Of a stretch of 64,000 nucleotides of DNA, positions 16,968 through 26,429 are shown piece by piece. How positions within the stretch are numbered: the stretch's first letter is position 1; every line of letters begins with the position of its first letter. Location of the stretch: positions 1 to 64,000 of the forward strand of contig JAABRR010000021.1 in the NCBI GenBank assembly GCA_011390785.1, given 5' to 3'. The notes under the pieces are model-generated. The model made no database searches. It saw nothing but the letters and a program-made list of their open reading frames with translations, and was not told where the DNA came from. The position numbers and the translations under genes are program-made. This DNA is from Sphingobacteriia bacterium. Its GTDB lineage: Bacteria; Bacteroidota; Bacteroidia; Bacteroidales; UBA7960.

Positions 16968-18494
16968 TTATACTTTATATTTGATTTTTTCAAGCACCAC
17001 ATTTTTCACTTTTTCAACAGGAATCCGCTCCTGTTGCATGGTATCGCGTTCACGAATAGTAACCGTATTGTCTTCGAGTGTTTGATGGTCTATGGTTATG
17101 CAATACGGAGTACCAATAGCATCCTGCCGGCGATAGCGGCGACCAATGGCATCTTTTTCTTCATAGGTGCACATGAAGTCGTATTTGAGCAAGTCCATTA
17201 CTTCGCGGCCTTTTTCTGCCAATCCATCCTTTTTCATCAAGGGTAAAACAGCAGCTTTTATGGGTGCCAGCATGGGTGGTATATTTAACACAACCCGTTG
17301 CGAACCATCTTCGAGGGTTTCTTCATTGTACGATTGACTTAGTATGGCCAAGAACATCCGGTCTAGACCAATGGATGTTTCAACCACATAGGGCACATAG
17401 CTTTCGTTGGTTTCAGGATCGAAATATTGCAGTTTCTTTCCTGAAAACTTTTGATGTGCTCCCAGGTCGAAATCGGTTCGCGAATGGATTCCTTCCAATT
17501 CTTTAAAACCAAAGGGAAATTCAAATTCAATATCGGCAGCAGCATTGGCATAATGAGCAAGTTTGTCATGATCATGAAAGCGGTAGAGACTTTGTGGCAT
17601 TCCCATTGAATGATGCCATTTCATCCTTTCATCCTTCCAGTGTTTATACCAGGTCATTTCTTCACCAGGACGAACAAAGAATTGCATTTCCATTTGCTCA
17701 AACTCGCGCATACGGAAAATAAACTGACGGGCAACAATCTCATTTCTAAATGCTTTACCTATTTGGGCAATTCCAAAAGGGATCTTCATTCTGCCGGTCT
17801 TTTGCACATTGAGGTAATTGACAAAAATTCCCTGAGCAGTTTCGGGTCGTAGATAAATAAGATTAGAGTCTTCGCTAAGCGACCCCATTTGTGTATTAAA
17901 CATAAGGTTAAACTGCCTTACATCTGTCCAGTTTTTAGAACCTGATACAGGGCATACAATCTCAAGGTCTTCTATCAGGGCTTTCAGATCTTTCAGGTCA
18001 TTTTCTTCCAAACCCTTAACAAACCGCTTTCTAATACTATCAATTTTTTCCTGATTGGCTAATACCCGTGGGTTGGTTTGCCTAAAGATGGCTTCATCAA
18101 ATGAATCACCAAACCGTTTGGCTGCCTTTTCAACTTCCTTATTGATTTTATCATCGAGTTTGGCCATGTGGTCTTCTATAAGCACATCAGCCCGGTATCT
18201 TTTTTTCGAATCTTTGTTGTCGATGAGGGGGTCATTAAATGCATCCACATGACCGGAAGCTTTCCAAACTGTTGGGTGCATAAAAATGGCGGCATCAATA
18301 CCTACAATATTTTCGTTAAATTGCACCATAGACTTCCACCAGTAATCCTTGATGTTATTTTTAAGTGCCGATCCATTCTGACCATAGTCATAAACAGCAC
18401 TTAATCCATCATAGATCTCACTCGATTGAAAAATAAATCCATACTCCTTGGCATGGGCTATAATTTTTTTGAAAACATCATCTCCTTTAAGCAT
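16968..18494 (-). CDS. glyS: Glycine--tRNA ligase (alpha2 type)
   Basis: 508 residues; charges tRNA-Gly. It is the homodimeric class II form: YDYGQNGSALKNNIKDYWW near the N-terminus, YLRPETAQGIFVNY, the motif 2 region FRNEIVARQFIFRMREFEQMEMQ, and the motif 3 area VETSIGLDRMF. An anticodon-binding domain fills the C-terminus (APIKAAVLPL...TITIRERDTMQQERI). All catalytic blocks are present. It is the last gene of the minus-strand run asd - lipid kinase - glyS, 25 bp after the kinase. Confidence 0.96.
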   Translation of the reverse strand: MLKGDDVFKKIIAHAKEYGFIFQSSEIYDGLSAVYDYGQNGSALKNNIKDYWWKSMVQFNENIVGIDAAIFMHPTVWKASGHVDAFNDPLIDNKDSKKRYRADVLIEDHMAKLDDKINKEVEKAAKRFGDSFDEAIFRQTNPRVLANQEKIDSIRKRFVKGLEENDLKDLKALIEDLEIVCPVSGSKNWTDVRQFNLMFNTQMGSLSEDSNLIYLRPETAQGIFVNYLNVQKTGRMKIPFGIAQIGKAFRNEIVARQFIFRMREFEQMEMQFFVRPGEEMTWYKHWKDERMKWHHSMGMPQSLYRFHDHDKLAHYANAAADIEFEFPFGFKELEGIHSRTDFDLGAHQKFSGKKLQYFDPETNESYVPYVVETSIGLDRMFLAILSQSYNEETLEDGSQRVVLNIPPMLAPIKAAVLPLMKKDGLAEKGREVMDLLKYDFMCTYEEKDAIGRRYRRQDAIGTPYCITIDHQTLEDNTVTIRERDTMQQERIPVEKVKNVVLEKIKYKV

Positions 18495-18519
18495 AGTTAT
18501 TCGCTTTAAATTGTAATTA

Positions 18520-19491
18520 TTATGAATCTTTTAAATTGCTCAGCATTTTTTCTTTGTTTACCACCACCTTTAAACATTTGGGAACCAACGTAAACGTAAA
18601 AGGTGATTGACCCAAAGATTCTCCATCGGCTTCCATATAAACCGGTGTTTTAGGTTCGACAATAATCTGACGCCCCTGCAACATTTCTACCTGTTTATGT
18701 TTGCCGATAGTACCATTATACAACCTGTTTACATTGGCAATAACCGACAATTTACTCATATCTTTGATCAGCGTTAGATCAAAAAGACCATCATCAGGCA
18801 CAGCGTTGGGAACCTGTTTCATCCCACCACCGTTAAACTGCCCAATACCTATATTCATACTGAATATTTTGTGGTTGATTTCCACATCATCAATTAAAAT
18901 TCGTGTTTGCACCGAGTTAAAAGAGAAAAGAGATGCAAAAATATTTTTGAAATATACCAATGGATTTGATCTGCCCAGATCCTTATCAGCATTGGTTTTT
19001 TTTGCCACCAGTCCGTCGAAACCCAATCCGGCCATATTGATAAAATACCGTGAATGGGTTCCTGTTGCGTGTGCAAAGCTTACCATACCGGCATCCTGAA
19101 TAAAAGTGTCTTCCTTTTTTATCAATGCGATAGATTTTTCGTAATCATTAGGGATATGGAATGTACGCACCCAATCGTTGCCTGTTCCAACAGAAATTAC
19201 TGCCAGGGTAATTTGGGATGTATTGACAACCTTCTGCCTGAATACGCCATTTACCACTTCATTAAGAGTACCATCGCCACCAACAGAAACAATTTTCCGG
19301 TATCCCTGATCTATATACTGCCGGGTTAATTCGATGGCATGTTCTCTGTTTTCAGTGAAAACAGCCGTGTAGTCAATTTTTTGCTTTTCTAGAATTTTCG
19401 AGATTTTTTCCCAGTCTCTTTCGCATTTTTTCACCCCGGCATTAGGGTTTACAACAGCCAGCCACTGGCTGTTTATATCCTCTTTTTCCAA
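18520..19491 (-). CDS. Diacylglycerol/lipid kinase family protein (YegS/DgkB-like)
   Basis: 323 residues. VVNPNAGVKK at the N-terminus, the nucleotide loop SVGGDGTLNEVVNG (GGDGT, residues 71-75), GTGNDWVRTFHIP and the C-terminal DDGLFDLTLI and EADGE elements are diagnostic of the DAGK catalytic family. It phosphorylates a lipid, probably diacylglycerol or a sphingoid-type lipid; which one cannot be told. There is no transmembrane segment, so it is a soluble or peripheral enzyme. It lies 88 bp after asd and 25 bp before glyS. Confidence 0.92.
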   Translation of the reverse strand: MEKEDINSQWLAVVNPNAGVKKCERDWEKISKILEKQKIDYTAVFTENREHAIELTRQYIDQGYRKIVSVGGDGTLNEVVNGVFRQKVVNTSQITLAVISVGTGNDWVRTFHIPNDYEKSIALIKKEDTFIQDAGMVSFAHATGTHSRYFINMAGLGFDGLVAKKTNADKDLGRSNPLVYFKNIFASLFSFNSVQTRILIDDVEINHKIFSMNIGIGQFNGGGMKQVPNAVPDDGLFDLTLIKDMSKLSVIANVNRLYNGTIGKHKQVEMLQGRQIIVEPKTPVYMEADGESLGQSPFTFTLVPKCLKVVVNKEKMLSNLKDS

Positions 19492-19579
19492 AATATCAGG
19501 TCTTTAAAATTATTACCAAAGCTCCAAACCAGGTAAACAGTCGCTGTTTTTCAGCGGATTGCAAAAATACAAAAAATGG

Positions 19580-20575
19580 CTAAGCAGAAACCAGATTTTT
19601 TTCTAGCAAGGCTTGTGCTATCTGAACGGCGTTGGTAGCGGCTCCCTTGCGCAAATTATCAGCAACAACCCAAATATTAAGGGCATTTTCTGCTGATTCA
19701 TCGCGTCGTATTCTTCCTACAAAAACTTCATCCTTACCATGTGCAAAACGGGGCATTGGGTAAATGTTTTCTGCCCCATTATCCTGTATTACCAATCCTG
19801 GTACTTTTTTGTAAATACTAAGAATATCATCAATCTCAAAGGGCTTGTTAAATTCAATATTTATCGCTTCAGAATGCCCTCCTTTTACGGGTATTCTCAC
19901 TACAGTAGCAGTAATACGAATGCTATCATCTTCGAGTATTTTATGGGTTTCATTCACCAGTTTCATTTCTTCAGAAGTGTAGCCATTGTCCAGAAAATCA
20001 CCACCATGAGGAAAACAGTTCAGATCAATGGCATGTGGATAGACCATTTGGGGGGCTAAACCGACACGTTCATCTTCCATTTGCTTTACCGCTGCAACAC
20101 CTGTTCCTGTTACAGATTGGTAAGTCGAAATAACAAGCCTTTTGATGCCAAACTTTTCGTGCAAAGGTTTTAAAGCCACCAACATTTGTATGGTGCTGCA
20201 ATTGGGGTTGGCAATAATTTTCTGTTGAGCATTTAATGTATGTGGATTTACTTCGGGAACTACCAGTGGAACGTTGGTATCCATTCGCCATGCTGATGAA
20301 TTATCAATAACATAAGTACCCTGATCGGCAAATTTTCTGGCCCATTCCTTTGATGTAGAGGCTCCGGCAGAAAATATAGCAATTGCAGGCCGGGCCATCA
20401 AAGCATCTTCAATGCTACACACCTTATGCAACTTACCCATAAAATATATCTCTTTACCAACAGAGCGAACCGATGCTGCTGGGAAAAATTCTGAAACAGG
20501 AAAATTCTGCTCTTCCAACACTTGTAACATTACATTGCCGACCAGTCCGGTGGCGCCTACCAATGCGAGTTTCAT
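19580..20575 (-). CDS. asd: Aspartate-semialdehyde dehydrogenase
   Basis: 331 residues. It reduces aspartyl phosphate to the semialdehyde in the Lys/Thr/Met/diaminopimelate pathway. LALVGATGLVGNVML is the NADP loop, IIANPNCSTIQ carries the catalytic Cys126, DNSSAWRMD and VPVKGGHSEAINIEF (substrate Arg region and the conserved His) are in place. The C-terminus DNLRKGAATNAVQIAQAL is typical. Length is slightly short of the E. coli enzyme but normal for Gram-positive/Bacteroidota forms. First gene of the minus-strand run. Confidence 0.96.
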   Translation of the reverse strand: MKLALVGATGLVGNVMLQVLEEQNFPVSEFFPAASVRSVGKEIYFMGKLHKVCSIEDALMARPAIAIFSAGASTSKEWARKFADQGTYVIDNSSAWRMDTNVPLVVPEVNPHTLNAQQKIIANPNCSTIQMLVALKPLHEKFGIKRLVISTYQSVTGTGVAAVKQMEDERVGLAPQMVYPHAIDLNCFPHGGDFLDNGYTSEEMKLVNETHKILEDDSIRITATVVRIPVKGGHSEAINIEFNKPFEIDDILSIYKKVPGLVIQDNGAENIYPMPRFAHGKDEVFVGRIRRDESAENALNIWVVADNLRKGAATNAVQIAQALLEKNLVSA

Positions 20576-20674
20576 AATAATTTGTATAAATAGATTTGTG
20601 TTCTGATACCTAAATGTATCTTAATATGTCTATGCCGCAAAAATAGTATATTTACTGACCCAAAATCAAGACTT

Positions 20675-23281
20675 ATGATCAGAAAAACCTTATCCTTTAT
20701 ATTTTTGTTTTCCTGGGTTTGGTCATCGGCCCAATTTACTGATGATTTTTCAGATGGTAATTTCAATCTCGACCCAACCTGGCTGGGCGATAATCAGAAG
20801 TTTATTATAGAAAATGAGTTATTACGACTGAACGATACAGATGCAGGATTGTCATACCTGGCAACATCTTCTTCAACTTTTAAAAATACACAGTGGGAGT
20901 TTTGGGTACGATTGGCTTTTACTCCATCAGACAATAACCATCCACGAATATATCTTATGTCTGATAATCAGGATTTAACCGAACCACTAAACGGCTACTA
21001 CCTTCAAATTGGCAAGACAGGAACCGACAATAAACGGCTATACTTTTACAGACAAACCGGCGAATTAGACACTCTTTTACTTACCGGAGACCAAAACATT
21101 GCAACAACTTCCAATAATCGTATGCGTTTTAAAGTTACCCGCGACAATGATGGTAACTGGGAATTTTTTACCGATCCTGCGGGAGATATGGCCTTTGCTC
21201 CGCAGGGAGCAGCATTTGATGATACACATAATGAAACCAGCTGGTTTGGTGTATATTGCCGGTATACTTCGAGCAACTCGAATCGGTTTTATTTTGATGA
21301 CTTTTATGTAGGAGAGATTTTTGTAGATGAAACGCCCCCCGTTATCGAAGATCTGTTTGTTAACAGTGCCACCACAATCGATATCGTTTTTTCAGAAGCA
21401 ATTGACCCTGAAACCGCCGAAAATACCAGTAATTATTTTGTTGATAAAAACATAGGTGCTCCTATTATAGCCACTCTTTCTCCTATGGATGCGCAAAAAG
21501 TTAGCCTTGTATTTTCTCAACCTTTTGTTCAGGAAGAGATCTATTCTCTGGCCATTTCTAACATTACCGATTTTGCCGGAAACATCATGGAACCCGAATC
21601 ACTCAACTTTTTCTGGTACTGGCCGGGAAAGTTTGACTTAGTTTTCAACGAGCTTATGGCCAACCCTAATCCACCTGTTGGTCTACCTGCTTATGAATAT
21701 ATTGAGCTTTACAACACCAGCAATTACGATATCAACATACAGGATTGGACTCTGCAACACGGCACCATATTGCGATTGATTCCTGCAGCTACCATCGCAG
21801 CAGGTGATTATCTGGTTCTTACTTCCGAATCGGGTTTCGAAGCCCTTACAGATGTGCAAAACAAGTTGGCTGTGCCGGGTTTATCAACAACGGCACTTAC
21901 CAATGCCGGCACATTGCTTGTTTTGTGGAATGCCCACATGGACCTGATTTCCTTTGCAAATTACAGCGATCAGTGGTATGGCAATCCTTCGAAAAGTAAT
22001 GGAGGATGGGCTTTAGAAAAAATTGACCCAATCAATTTTTGTGAAGAAGCAAATAACTGGATTGCCAGCAATGACCTGCAGGGTGGAACTCCCGGAGAAG
22101 TCAATTCAGTGATGCAGGATAACCCCGATACCAGACACCCTGCTTTTATAAGAGTAGGGTATGAGACAGAAAACACGGTAAGTATTTTTTTCAATGAACC
22201 AATGAATCCGACTTCTATCAACAATTCAAACCATTATAGTTTTGATAATGGATTAGGAAATCCCGGAGAAATTATTCTTTACCCTCCCGATCATAAAAGA
22301 ACAGATCTGGTTTTCAGTAAAAATTTTCAGACCGGCATTGCCTATACCGCAACGCTTTCGAATGAAATAACCGATTGCGCGGGCAATAGCCTTGATAACA
22401 ATACTCAACGTTTTGGAGTACCCCAGCAAGCAGATAGTTTAGATGTTGTTATTAATGAAATCCTGTTTAATCCGCCCGACAGAGGGGTAAGATACGTTGA
22501 AATTTACAATCGTTCGCAAAAAGTGATCGACCTGAAAGATTATGTACTTGCTTCCGCAGATACCCTTGAAAACATTCTTACATCGATAAACAATATTTCT
22601 TTAGAAAGCAGCCTTTTCTTCCCGGATGAATACCTTGTAATCACTCCCGACCCTGAAATAGTAAAGGCGCAGTACATGACTCAAAATCCAAATGGGTTTA
22701 TTATTTCATCATTACCATCCATGACCAACACGAGCGGCATTGTTGTGTTAGCAGGAAAAGGACAAAATGTAATCGATCAACTGGTTTACCACGAAGACAT
22801 GCACTATGCACTGCTAAATGATGTAAAAGGGGTTGCCCTTGAGCGCCTCAACTACAACCGGGCATCTGCGGATGCTTCAAACTGGCATTCGGCTGCCAGA
22901 AATGTTGGCTTTGGCACACCAGGATATAAAAACTCTCAATTTACCTTAAATGTAGCCGTAGATACTGAATTATTTTCAACCTACCCAAGAATTTTCTCTC
23001 CGGATAACGATGGCATAAATGATGTAGCCAATATTACCTACTCACTTGAAAAGCCTGGTTTTACTGCCAATATCAATGTTTACGACAGTCGCGGCAGGCT
23101 CTCCAGAACACTTTATCGCTCTGAACTCCTGGCGACAGAAGGAATTTTAACCTGGGATGGAACAACGGATGATAATCTGAAAGCTGACATGGGTGTTTAC
23201 ATTATTTTTATTGAATTATTTGACCCGGAAGGAAATGTAAGAAATCATAAGGTAACTACTGTACTGGGAGGTAAACTATAA
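20675..23281 (+). CDS. Large secreted protein with two lamin-tail domains and FlgD/CHU_C-like C-terminus
   Basis: 868 residues. A signal peptide ending WSSAQ (residue 20) is followed by a concanavalin-like beta region (about 21-215), an SbsA-type Ig-like domain (VDETPPVIEDLFVNSATTIDIVFSEAID), a first lamin-tail domain (FDLVFNELMANPNPP...EYIELYNTSNYDINIQDWTL), a second Ig-like domain (RHPAFIRVGYETENTVSIFFNEPM) and a second lamin-tail domain (LDVVINEILFNPP...YVEIYNRSQ). It ends in a FlgD-like fold (RIFSPDNDGINDVANI...VYDSRGRL...WDGTTDDNLKADMGVYI), close to the gliding-associated C-terminal type. Such proteins are surface-exposed and often exported by type IX secretion; that is inferred here. 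Cargo or ligand unknown. Confidence 0.85.
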   Translation: MIRKTLSFIFLFSWVWSSAQFTDDFSDGNFNLDPTWLGDNQKFIIENELLRLNDTDAGLSYLATSSSTFKNTQWEFWVRLAFTPSDNNHPRIYLMSDNQDLTEPLNGYYLQIGKTGTDNKRLYFYRQTGELDTLLLTGDQNIATTSNNRMRFKVTRDNDGNWEFFTDPAGDMAFAPQGAAFDDTHNETSWFGVYCRYTSSNSNRFYFDDFYVGEIFVDETPPVIEDLFVNSATTIDIVFSEAIDPETAENTSNYFVDKNIGAPIIATLSPMDAQKVSLVFSQPFVQEEIYSLAISNITDFAGNIMEPESLNFFWYWPGKFDLVFNELMANPNPPVGLPAYEYIELYNTSNYDINIQDWTLQHGTILRLIPAATIAAGDYLVLTSESGFEALTDVQNKLAVPGLSTTALTNAGTLLVLWNAHMDLISFANYSDQWYGNPSKSNGGWALEKIDPINFCEEANNWIASNDLQGGTPGEVNSVMQDNPDTRHPAFIRVGYETENTVSIFFNEPMNPTSINNSNHYSFDNGLGNPGEIILYPPDHKRTDLVFSKNFQTGIAYTATLSNEITDCAGNSLDNNTQRFGVPQQADSLDVVINEILFNPPDRGVRYVEIYNRSQKVIDLKDYVLASADTLENILTSINNISLESSLFFPDEYLVITPDPEIVKAQYMTQNPNGFIISSLPSMTNTSGIVVLAGKGQNVIDQLVYHEDMHYALLNDVKGVALERLNYNRASADASNWHSAARNVGFGTPGYKNSQFTLNVAVDTELFSTYPRIFSPDNDGINDVANITYSLEKPGFTANINVYDSRGRLSRTLYRSELLATEGILTWDGTTDDNLKADMGVYIIFIELFDPEGNVRNHKVTTVLGGKL

Positions 23282-23291
23282 ACTGGTAAAA

Positions 23292-23990
23292 CTAAACGGT
23301 AAATGCAATGGTGGCAATCCAAATCCTTACCCCTTTAATCTCTTTCAATTTTTGAGCGCATGCTTCCAGGGTAGAACCAGTAGTAACCACATCATCAATT
23401 AGTAAAATATGTTTCCCCCTTAATTCTTCGGGTTTATTTATATGGAAAACAGTTTCAACATTTTCCCATCGTTTAAATCTTGATTTACGGGTTTGGGTAT
23501 CTGTTTTTGAAATTCTTACCAGATTGTTTGTAGAAACCGGCCTTCCAAAAACACTCCCAATGCCCCTGCCAAATACTTCACTTTGATTAAACCCTCTTTT
23601 GTACTGCTTTTTTTCGTGAAGAGGCACAGGAACAATTACATCAATTGGCTCCCAAACCGGATGGTCTTTCAATTGCATCCCCAGCATCTTCCCCAGGTAA
23701 ATACCCACTTCGATTTTGCCTTTGTATTTAAACTGGTGAATTAAATTCTGTACTTTGCCACCTTTTTGAAAGTAAAATAAAGAAGTTGCGGTTTCAAGAT
23801 CTGCCCGACCCCAAAATATTTTAGATACCGGATTGTCTCTGTCATCAAAAAAATCTGTTTGTGGAAGCTCAAATCGACAATAACTGCATAAACACTCTTC
23901 ACTTTTTATCAATGCCTTTTTGCACCCATTGCACAAGCGTGGATAAAATAATGACAAAAAATCACTAACATACTCTTTTACAACCAACAT
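23292..23990 (-). CDS. comF: ComF-family phosphoribosyltransferase-like protein
   Basis: 232 residues. The N-terminus has two CxxC-type pairs (CNGCKKAL, CLCSYC), a zinc ribbon typical of ComF/GntX. VPVPLHEKKQYKRGFNQSE is the family block, and HILLIDDVVTTGSTLEAC is the PRPP-binding motif. ComF proteins are linked to DNA uptake in competent bacteria; in Bacteroidota the role is mostly untested. It ends 10 bp from the convergent lamin-tail gene, and no terminator is visible between them. Confidence 0.92.
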   Translation of the reverse strand: MLVVKEYVSDFLSLFYPRLCNGCKKALIKSEECLCSYCRFELPQTDFFDDRDNPVSKIFWGRADLETATSLFYFQKGGKVQNLIHQFKYKGKIEVGIYLGKMLGMQLKDHPVWEPIDVIVPVPLHEKKQYKRGFNQSEVFGRGIGSVFGRPVSTNNLVRISKTDTQTRKSRFKRWENVETVFHINKPEELRGKHILLIDDVVTTGSTLEACAQKLKEIKGVRIWIATIAFTV

Positions 23991-24131
23991 AATGACAAAA
24001 ATTTGTTACTGTTCCAAACCAATAAATCGGATAAATGACTCTTTACATGCTCTTTTTATCATTACCTATAAGACAATTTTGAACGTAAGGGTATAATTTA
24101 TTGATTAAAAGCTTATTTGATAAAAATAATA

Positions 24132-24139
24132 TAAATTTG
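24132..24139 (+). promoter_or_regulatory. Possible -7 box upstream of the coiled-coil pair
   Basis: TAAATTTG fits TAnnTTTG, 142 nt before the first gene. No TTTG stands at the right distance upstream. Weak. Confidence 0.3.
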
Positions 24140-24281
24140 CACCAAAATAAAGCAGGTATTTTCTGATTCTGGTTAAAAATGCAAAAGAACTTTTTTTTAC
24201 CAGGAAACCCTAGTTTATAAATACCGTATAGTAATAGTTAATAAACAATTTTAATAAACCCATAACAACGATTTAATTTAC

Positions 24282-25226
24282 ATGGAAGGCAAAAACAAAA
24301 CAAATCAGCCAATAAAAGAAACCGAAAATACGGCAAATATGAAAGCCAGAAATGAAAACATTTATAAAGGAACTATCCTTATATTGGTAATTATTATTGC
24401 CGTGCTTACTTTTATGCTTATAACCAGTCGAAATGCCTTAAAAGATATTTCAACAGAAAAGGTCGTTGCAGAAGATTTGAACCAGGAGTTAAAAGTTGAA
24501 CTTGATAGTGTGTTGATGGAGTATAACATGGTTAAAATGGAATATGACAGTGTTCTTACAACCCAGGACAGTATTATTCAAGCCAATGCACAGGAAATTG
24601 AAAGACTGATTGCACAACAAAGTGATTACAGAAGAATACGCCGACAGCTTAATCTGCTTAGAGAAATTACCCAAAACTACGTTCACGAAATAGATAGCCT
24701 TTATACTGAAAATCGGGTTCTCAAGGCTGAAAATGTGGAGATGCAGGAGGAAATACAACGCTTCACGCGCGAAACCACTGCCTTATCAGAATCTAAAGAA
24801 GAACTGGAAAGCAAAGTAGAAGTTGCTTCTGCACTTAGGGCTTTTCAGATAAATGCAACTCCAATTCGCCTCAGGGGCAGTAATAGAGAAGAAGAAACTG
24901 ACCGGGCCCGACGTACTGATCTTATCAAAGTATGCTTCACTGTAGCGGAAAATCCGGTGGCAACTCCTGGCAATAAGAATGTTTATGTGAGGATAGCAGA
25001 ACCCAATGGAAATATCCTTCGCATGGGCGACGATGACAGGTATTCATTTATATCCGGTGAAGACACGCTGCAATTTACCATGAAAGGAGAATTCAACTAT
25101 ACCAATCTTGATACTGAAGTTTGTTTGCAATGGAATAACACATCCGATTATGAAGATGGTATGTATCTGGTGTCAATTTTCACAGATGAATTTCGTTTGG
25201 GTGAATCACAATTCTCTTTGCGGTAG
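24282..25226 (+). CDS. Membrane-anchored coiled-coil protein, first of a tandem pair
   Basis: 314 residues. A short basic cytoplasmic tail is followed by one transmembrane helix (about residues 36-53, GTILILVIIIAVLTFMLI), a coiled coil of about 120 residues rich in Glu/Gln/Leu, and a C-terminal beta domain beginning ARRTDLIKVCFTVAENPVATPGNKNVYVRI and ending with FRLGESQFSLR. The C-terminal domain is shared with the next gene, with conserved Cys in VCF and in VCLQW. Topology suggests an inner-membrane anchor with the coil and domain in the periplasm. I do not recognise a named family. Confidence 0.8.
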   Translation: MEGKNKTNQPIKETENTANMKARNENIYKGTILILVIIIAVLTFMLITSRNALKDISTEKVVAEDLNQELKVELDSVLMEYNMVKMEYDSVLTTQDSIIQANAQEIERLIAQQSDYRRIRRQLNLLREITQNYVHEIDSLYTENRVLKAENVEMQEEIQRFTRETTALSESKEELESKVEVASALRAFQINATPIRLRGSNREEETDRARRTDLIKVCFTVAENPVATPGNKNVYVRIAEPNGNILRMGDDDRYSFISGEDTLQFTMKGEFNYTNLDTEVCLQWNNTSDYEDGMYLVSIFTDEFRLGESQFSLR

Positions 25227-25275
25227 TTTTCAGTTAACTGGCTACCCCATATTTAAAACTTAAAATTATTTTACT

Positions 25276-26238
25276 ATGGAAGGAAAAGATAATAAAATAG
25301 GCTCTGCAAAATCATATGGCGAAAATAAACCCAAAAGAAACGATTCAGCTGTTGTTATTTTTCTTGCAGTTTTAGCAGTTTTGTTAGCTTTAGGTGGAGC
25401 ATTACTTCTCAGGCAGTTCCTTTCTGCCAAATACGAAGCACAGGTAGCAGCCATTGAAATCAATGAGTTAAGCGCTGAAAAACGCCTCCTGCTCGAACAA
25501 CTCGACGAGATGGAAATTAAATACGCCCGGTTATCTGCTGAGTACCAGGAAATGGAAGCTCTTTTTGCTGCCGAAAGAAGAAGGGTTAACCAACTTAGAG
25601 CCCAATTAAGAGGAGAAGGAACAACTTCATCAGGCTCCATACCGAATATTGCCGATTACCGTCAAAAAATACAAGAACTGGAGGAGCAATTAGAAGCCTA
25701 CCGTCTGCAGATTGATGCCATGGAGAACGAAAAGCAGGTGCTCTCAAGCGAAAATGCCCAAATGAGATCTACCCTGGTTGAAACCACAGCTCGTAACCAG
25801 CAACTCGAATCTGAAAATAAAGAAATGGAACAAGAGCTTGAAAAAGCTTCTATTCTTACCATTGCGAATCTGGAAGGTACTGCTATAAGAGAAAGAAGAA
25901 GAGGCGATGAACCCACTACAAAAGCCAGAAGAACCGATAAATTACGCGTCTGCTTTAACATAAACCAAAATCTGGTAGCAAAACCGGGTAACAGAGATTT
26001 CTTCGTTAGAATTATAGACCCCAATAATATTGTCTTGGCAACTTCACCTGAAAATACTATAGAGTTTGAAGGAGAAGATGTTCAATTTTCAATTAAGCGC
26101 ACAGTTAACTACCAAAATAATGAGCAGGAAGTTTGTGTTGTATGGGATCAGGAAGAAAAATTTGAAAAAGGATACTACAATGTTGTTGTGTTCTTTGAAG
26201 GAAAAGAAGTTGGATACAAACTATTTCAGCTCGATTAA
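25276..26238 (+). CDS. Membrane-anchored coiled-coil protein, second of a tandem pair
   Basis: 320 residues. The architecture repeats that of the upstream gene: both begin MEGK, have one transmembrane helix (here about 26-45, AVVIFLAVLAVLLALGGALLL), a long coiled coil with Arg/Glu/Gln heptads, and a C-terminal domain (ARRTDKLRVCFNINQNLVAKPGNRDFFVRI...EVCVVWDQEEKFEKGYYNVVVFF). The linker before the domain is Arg-rich (IRERRRGDEP). They are 49 bp apart and are clearly old tandem duplicates. A strong terminator follows at 26271-26303. Function unknown. Confidence 0.8.
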   Translation: MEGKDNKIGSAKSYGENKPKRNDSAVVIFLAVLAVLLALGGALLLRQFLSAKYEAQVAAIEINELSAEKRLLLEQLDEMEIKYARLSAEYQEMEALFAAERRRVNQLRAQLRGEGTTSSGSIPNIADYRQKIQELEEQLEAYRLQIDAMENEKQVLSSENAQMRSTLVETTARNQQLESENKEMEQELEKASILTIANLEGTAIRERRRGDEPTTKARRTDKLRVCFNINQNLVAKPGNRDFFVRIIDPNNIVLATSPENTIEFEGEDVQFSIKRTVNYQNNEQEVCVVWDQEEKFEKGYYNVVVFFEGKEVGYKLFQLD

Positions 26239-26270
26239 GCAACCTTTCAACATTATTAAATTAAATTACA

Positions 26271-26303
26271 AAAAAACCGGAAGATAATCTTCCGGTTTTT
26301 TTG
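26271..26303 (+). terminator. Rho-independent terminator after the coiled-coil pair
   Basis: ACCGGAAGAT (26276-26285) is followed almost directly by ATCTTCCGGT (26287-26296), then a T-run to 26302. An A-run precedes the stem, so the element could act in both directions. Confidence 0.85.
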
Positions 26304-26317
26304 TGGTTCAATTTTAT

Positions 26318-26325
26318 TACTTTTG
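26318..26325 (+). promoter_or_regulatory. Possible -7 box of pheT
   Basis: TACTTTTG is a perfect TAnnTTTG. The matching -33 position falls in the T-run of the preceding terminator (GTTT/TTTT). The ATG is 104 nt downstream. Confidence 0.4.
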
Positions 26326-26429
26326 TGCCTTTCAAATTTATATAGTGCATGATTAAACGTGCAATAAATCTGTTGTTTTACATTCTGCATACCAATACAT
26401 TAATCAACAATACATAATTACAATAACCA

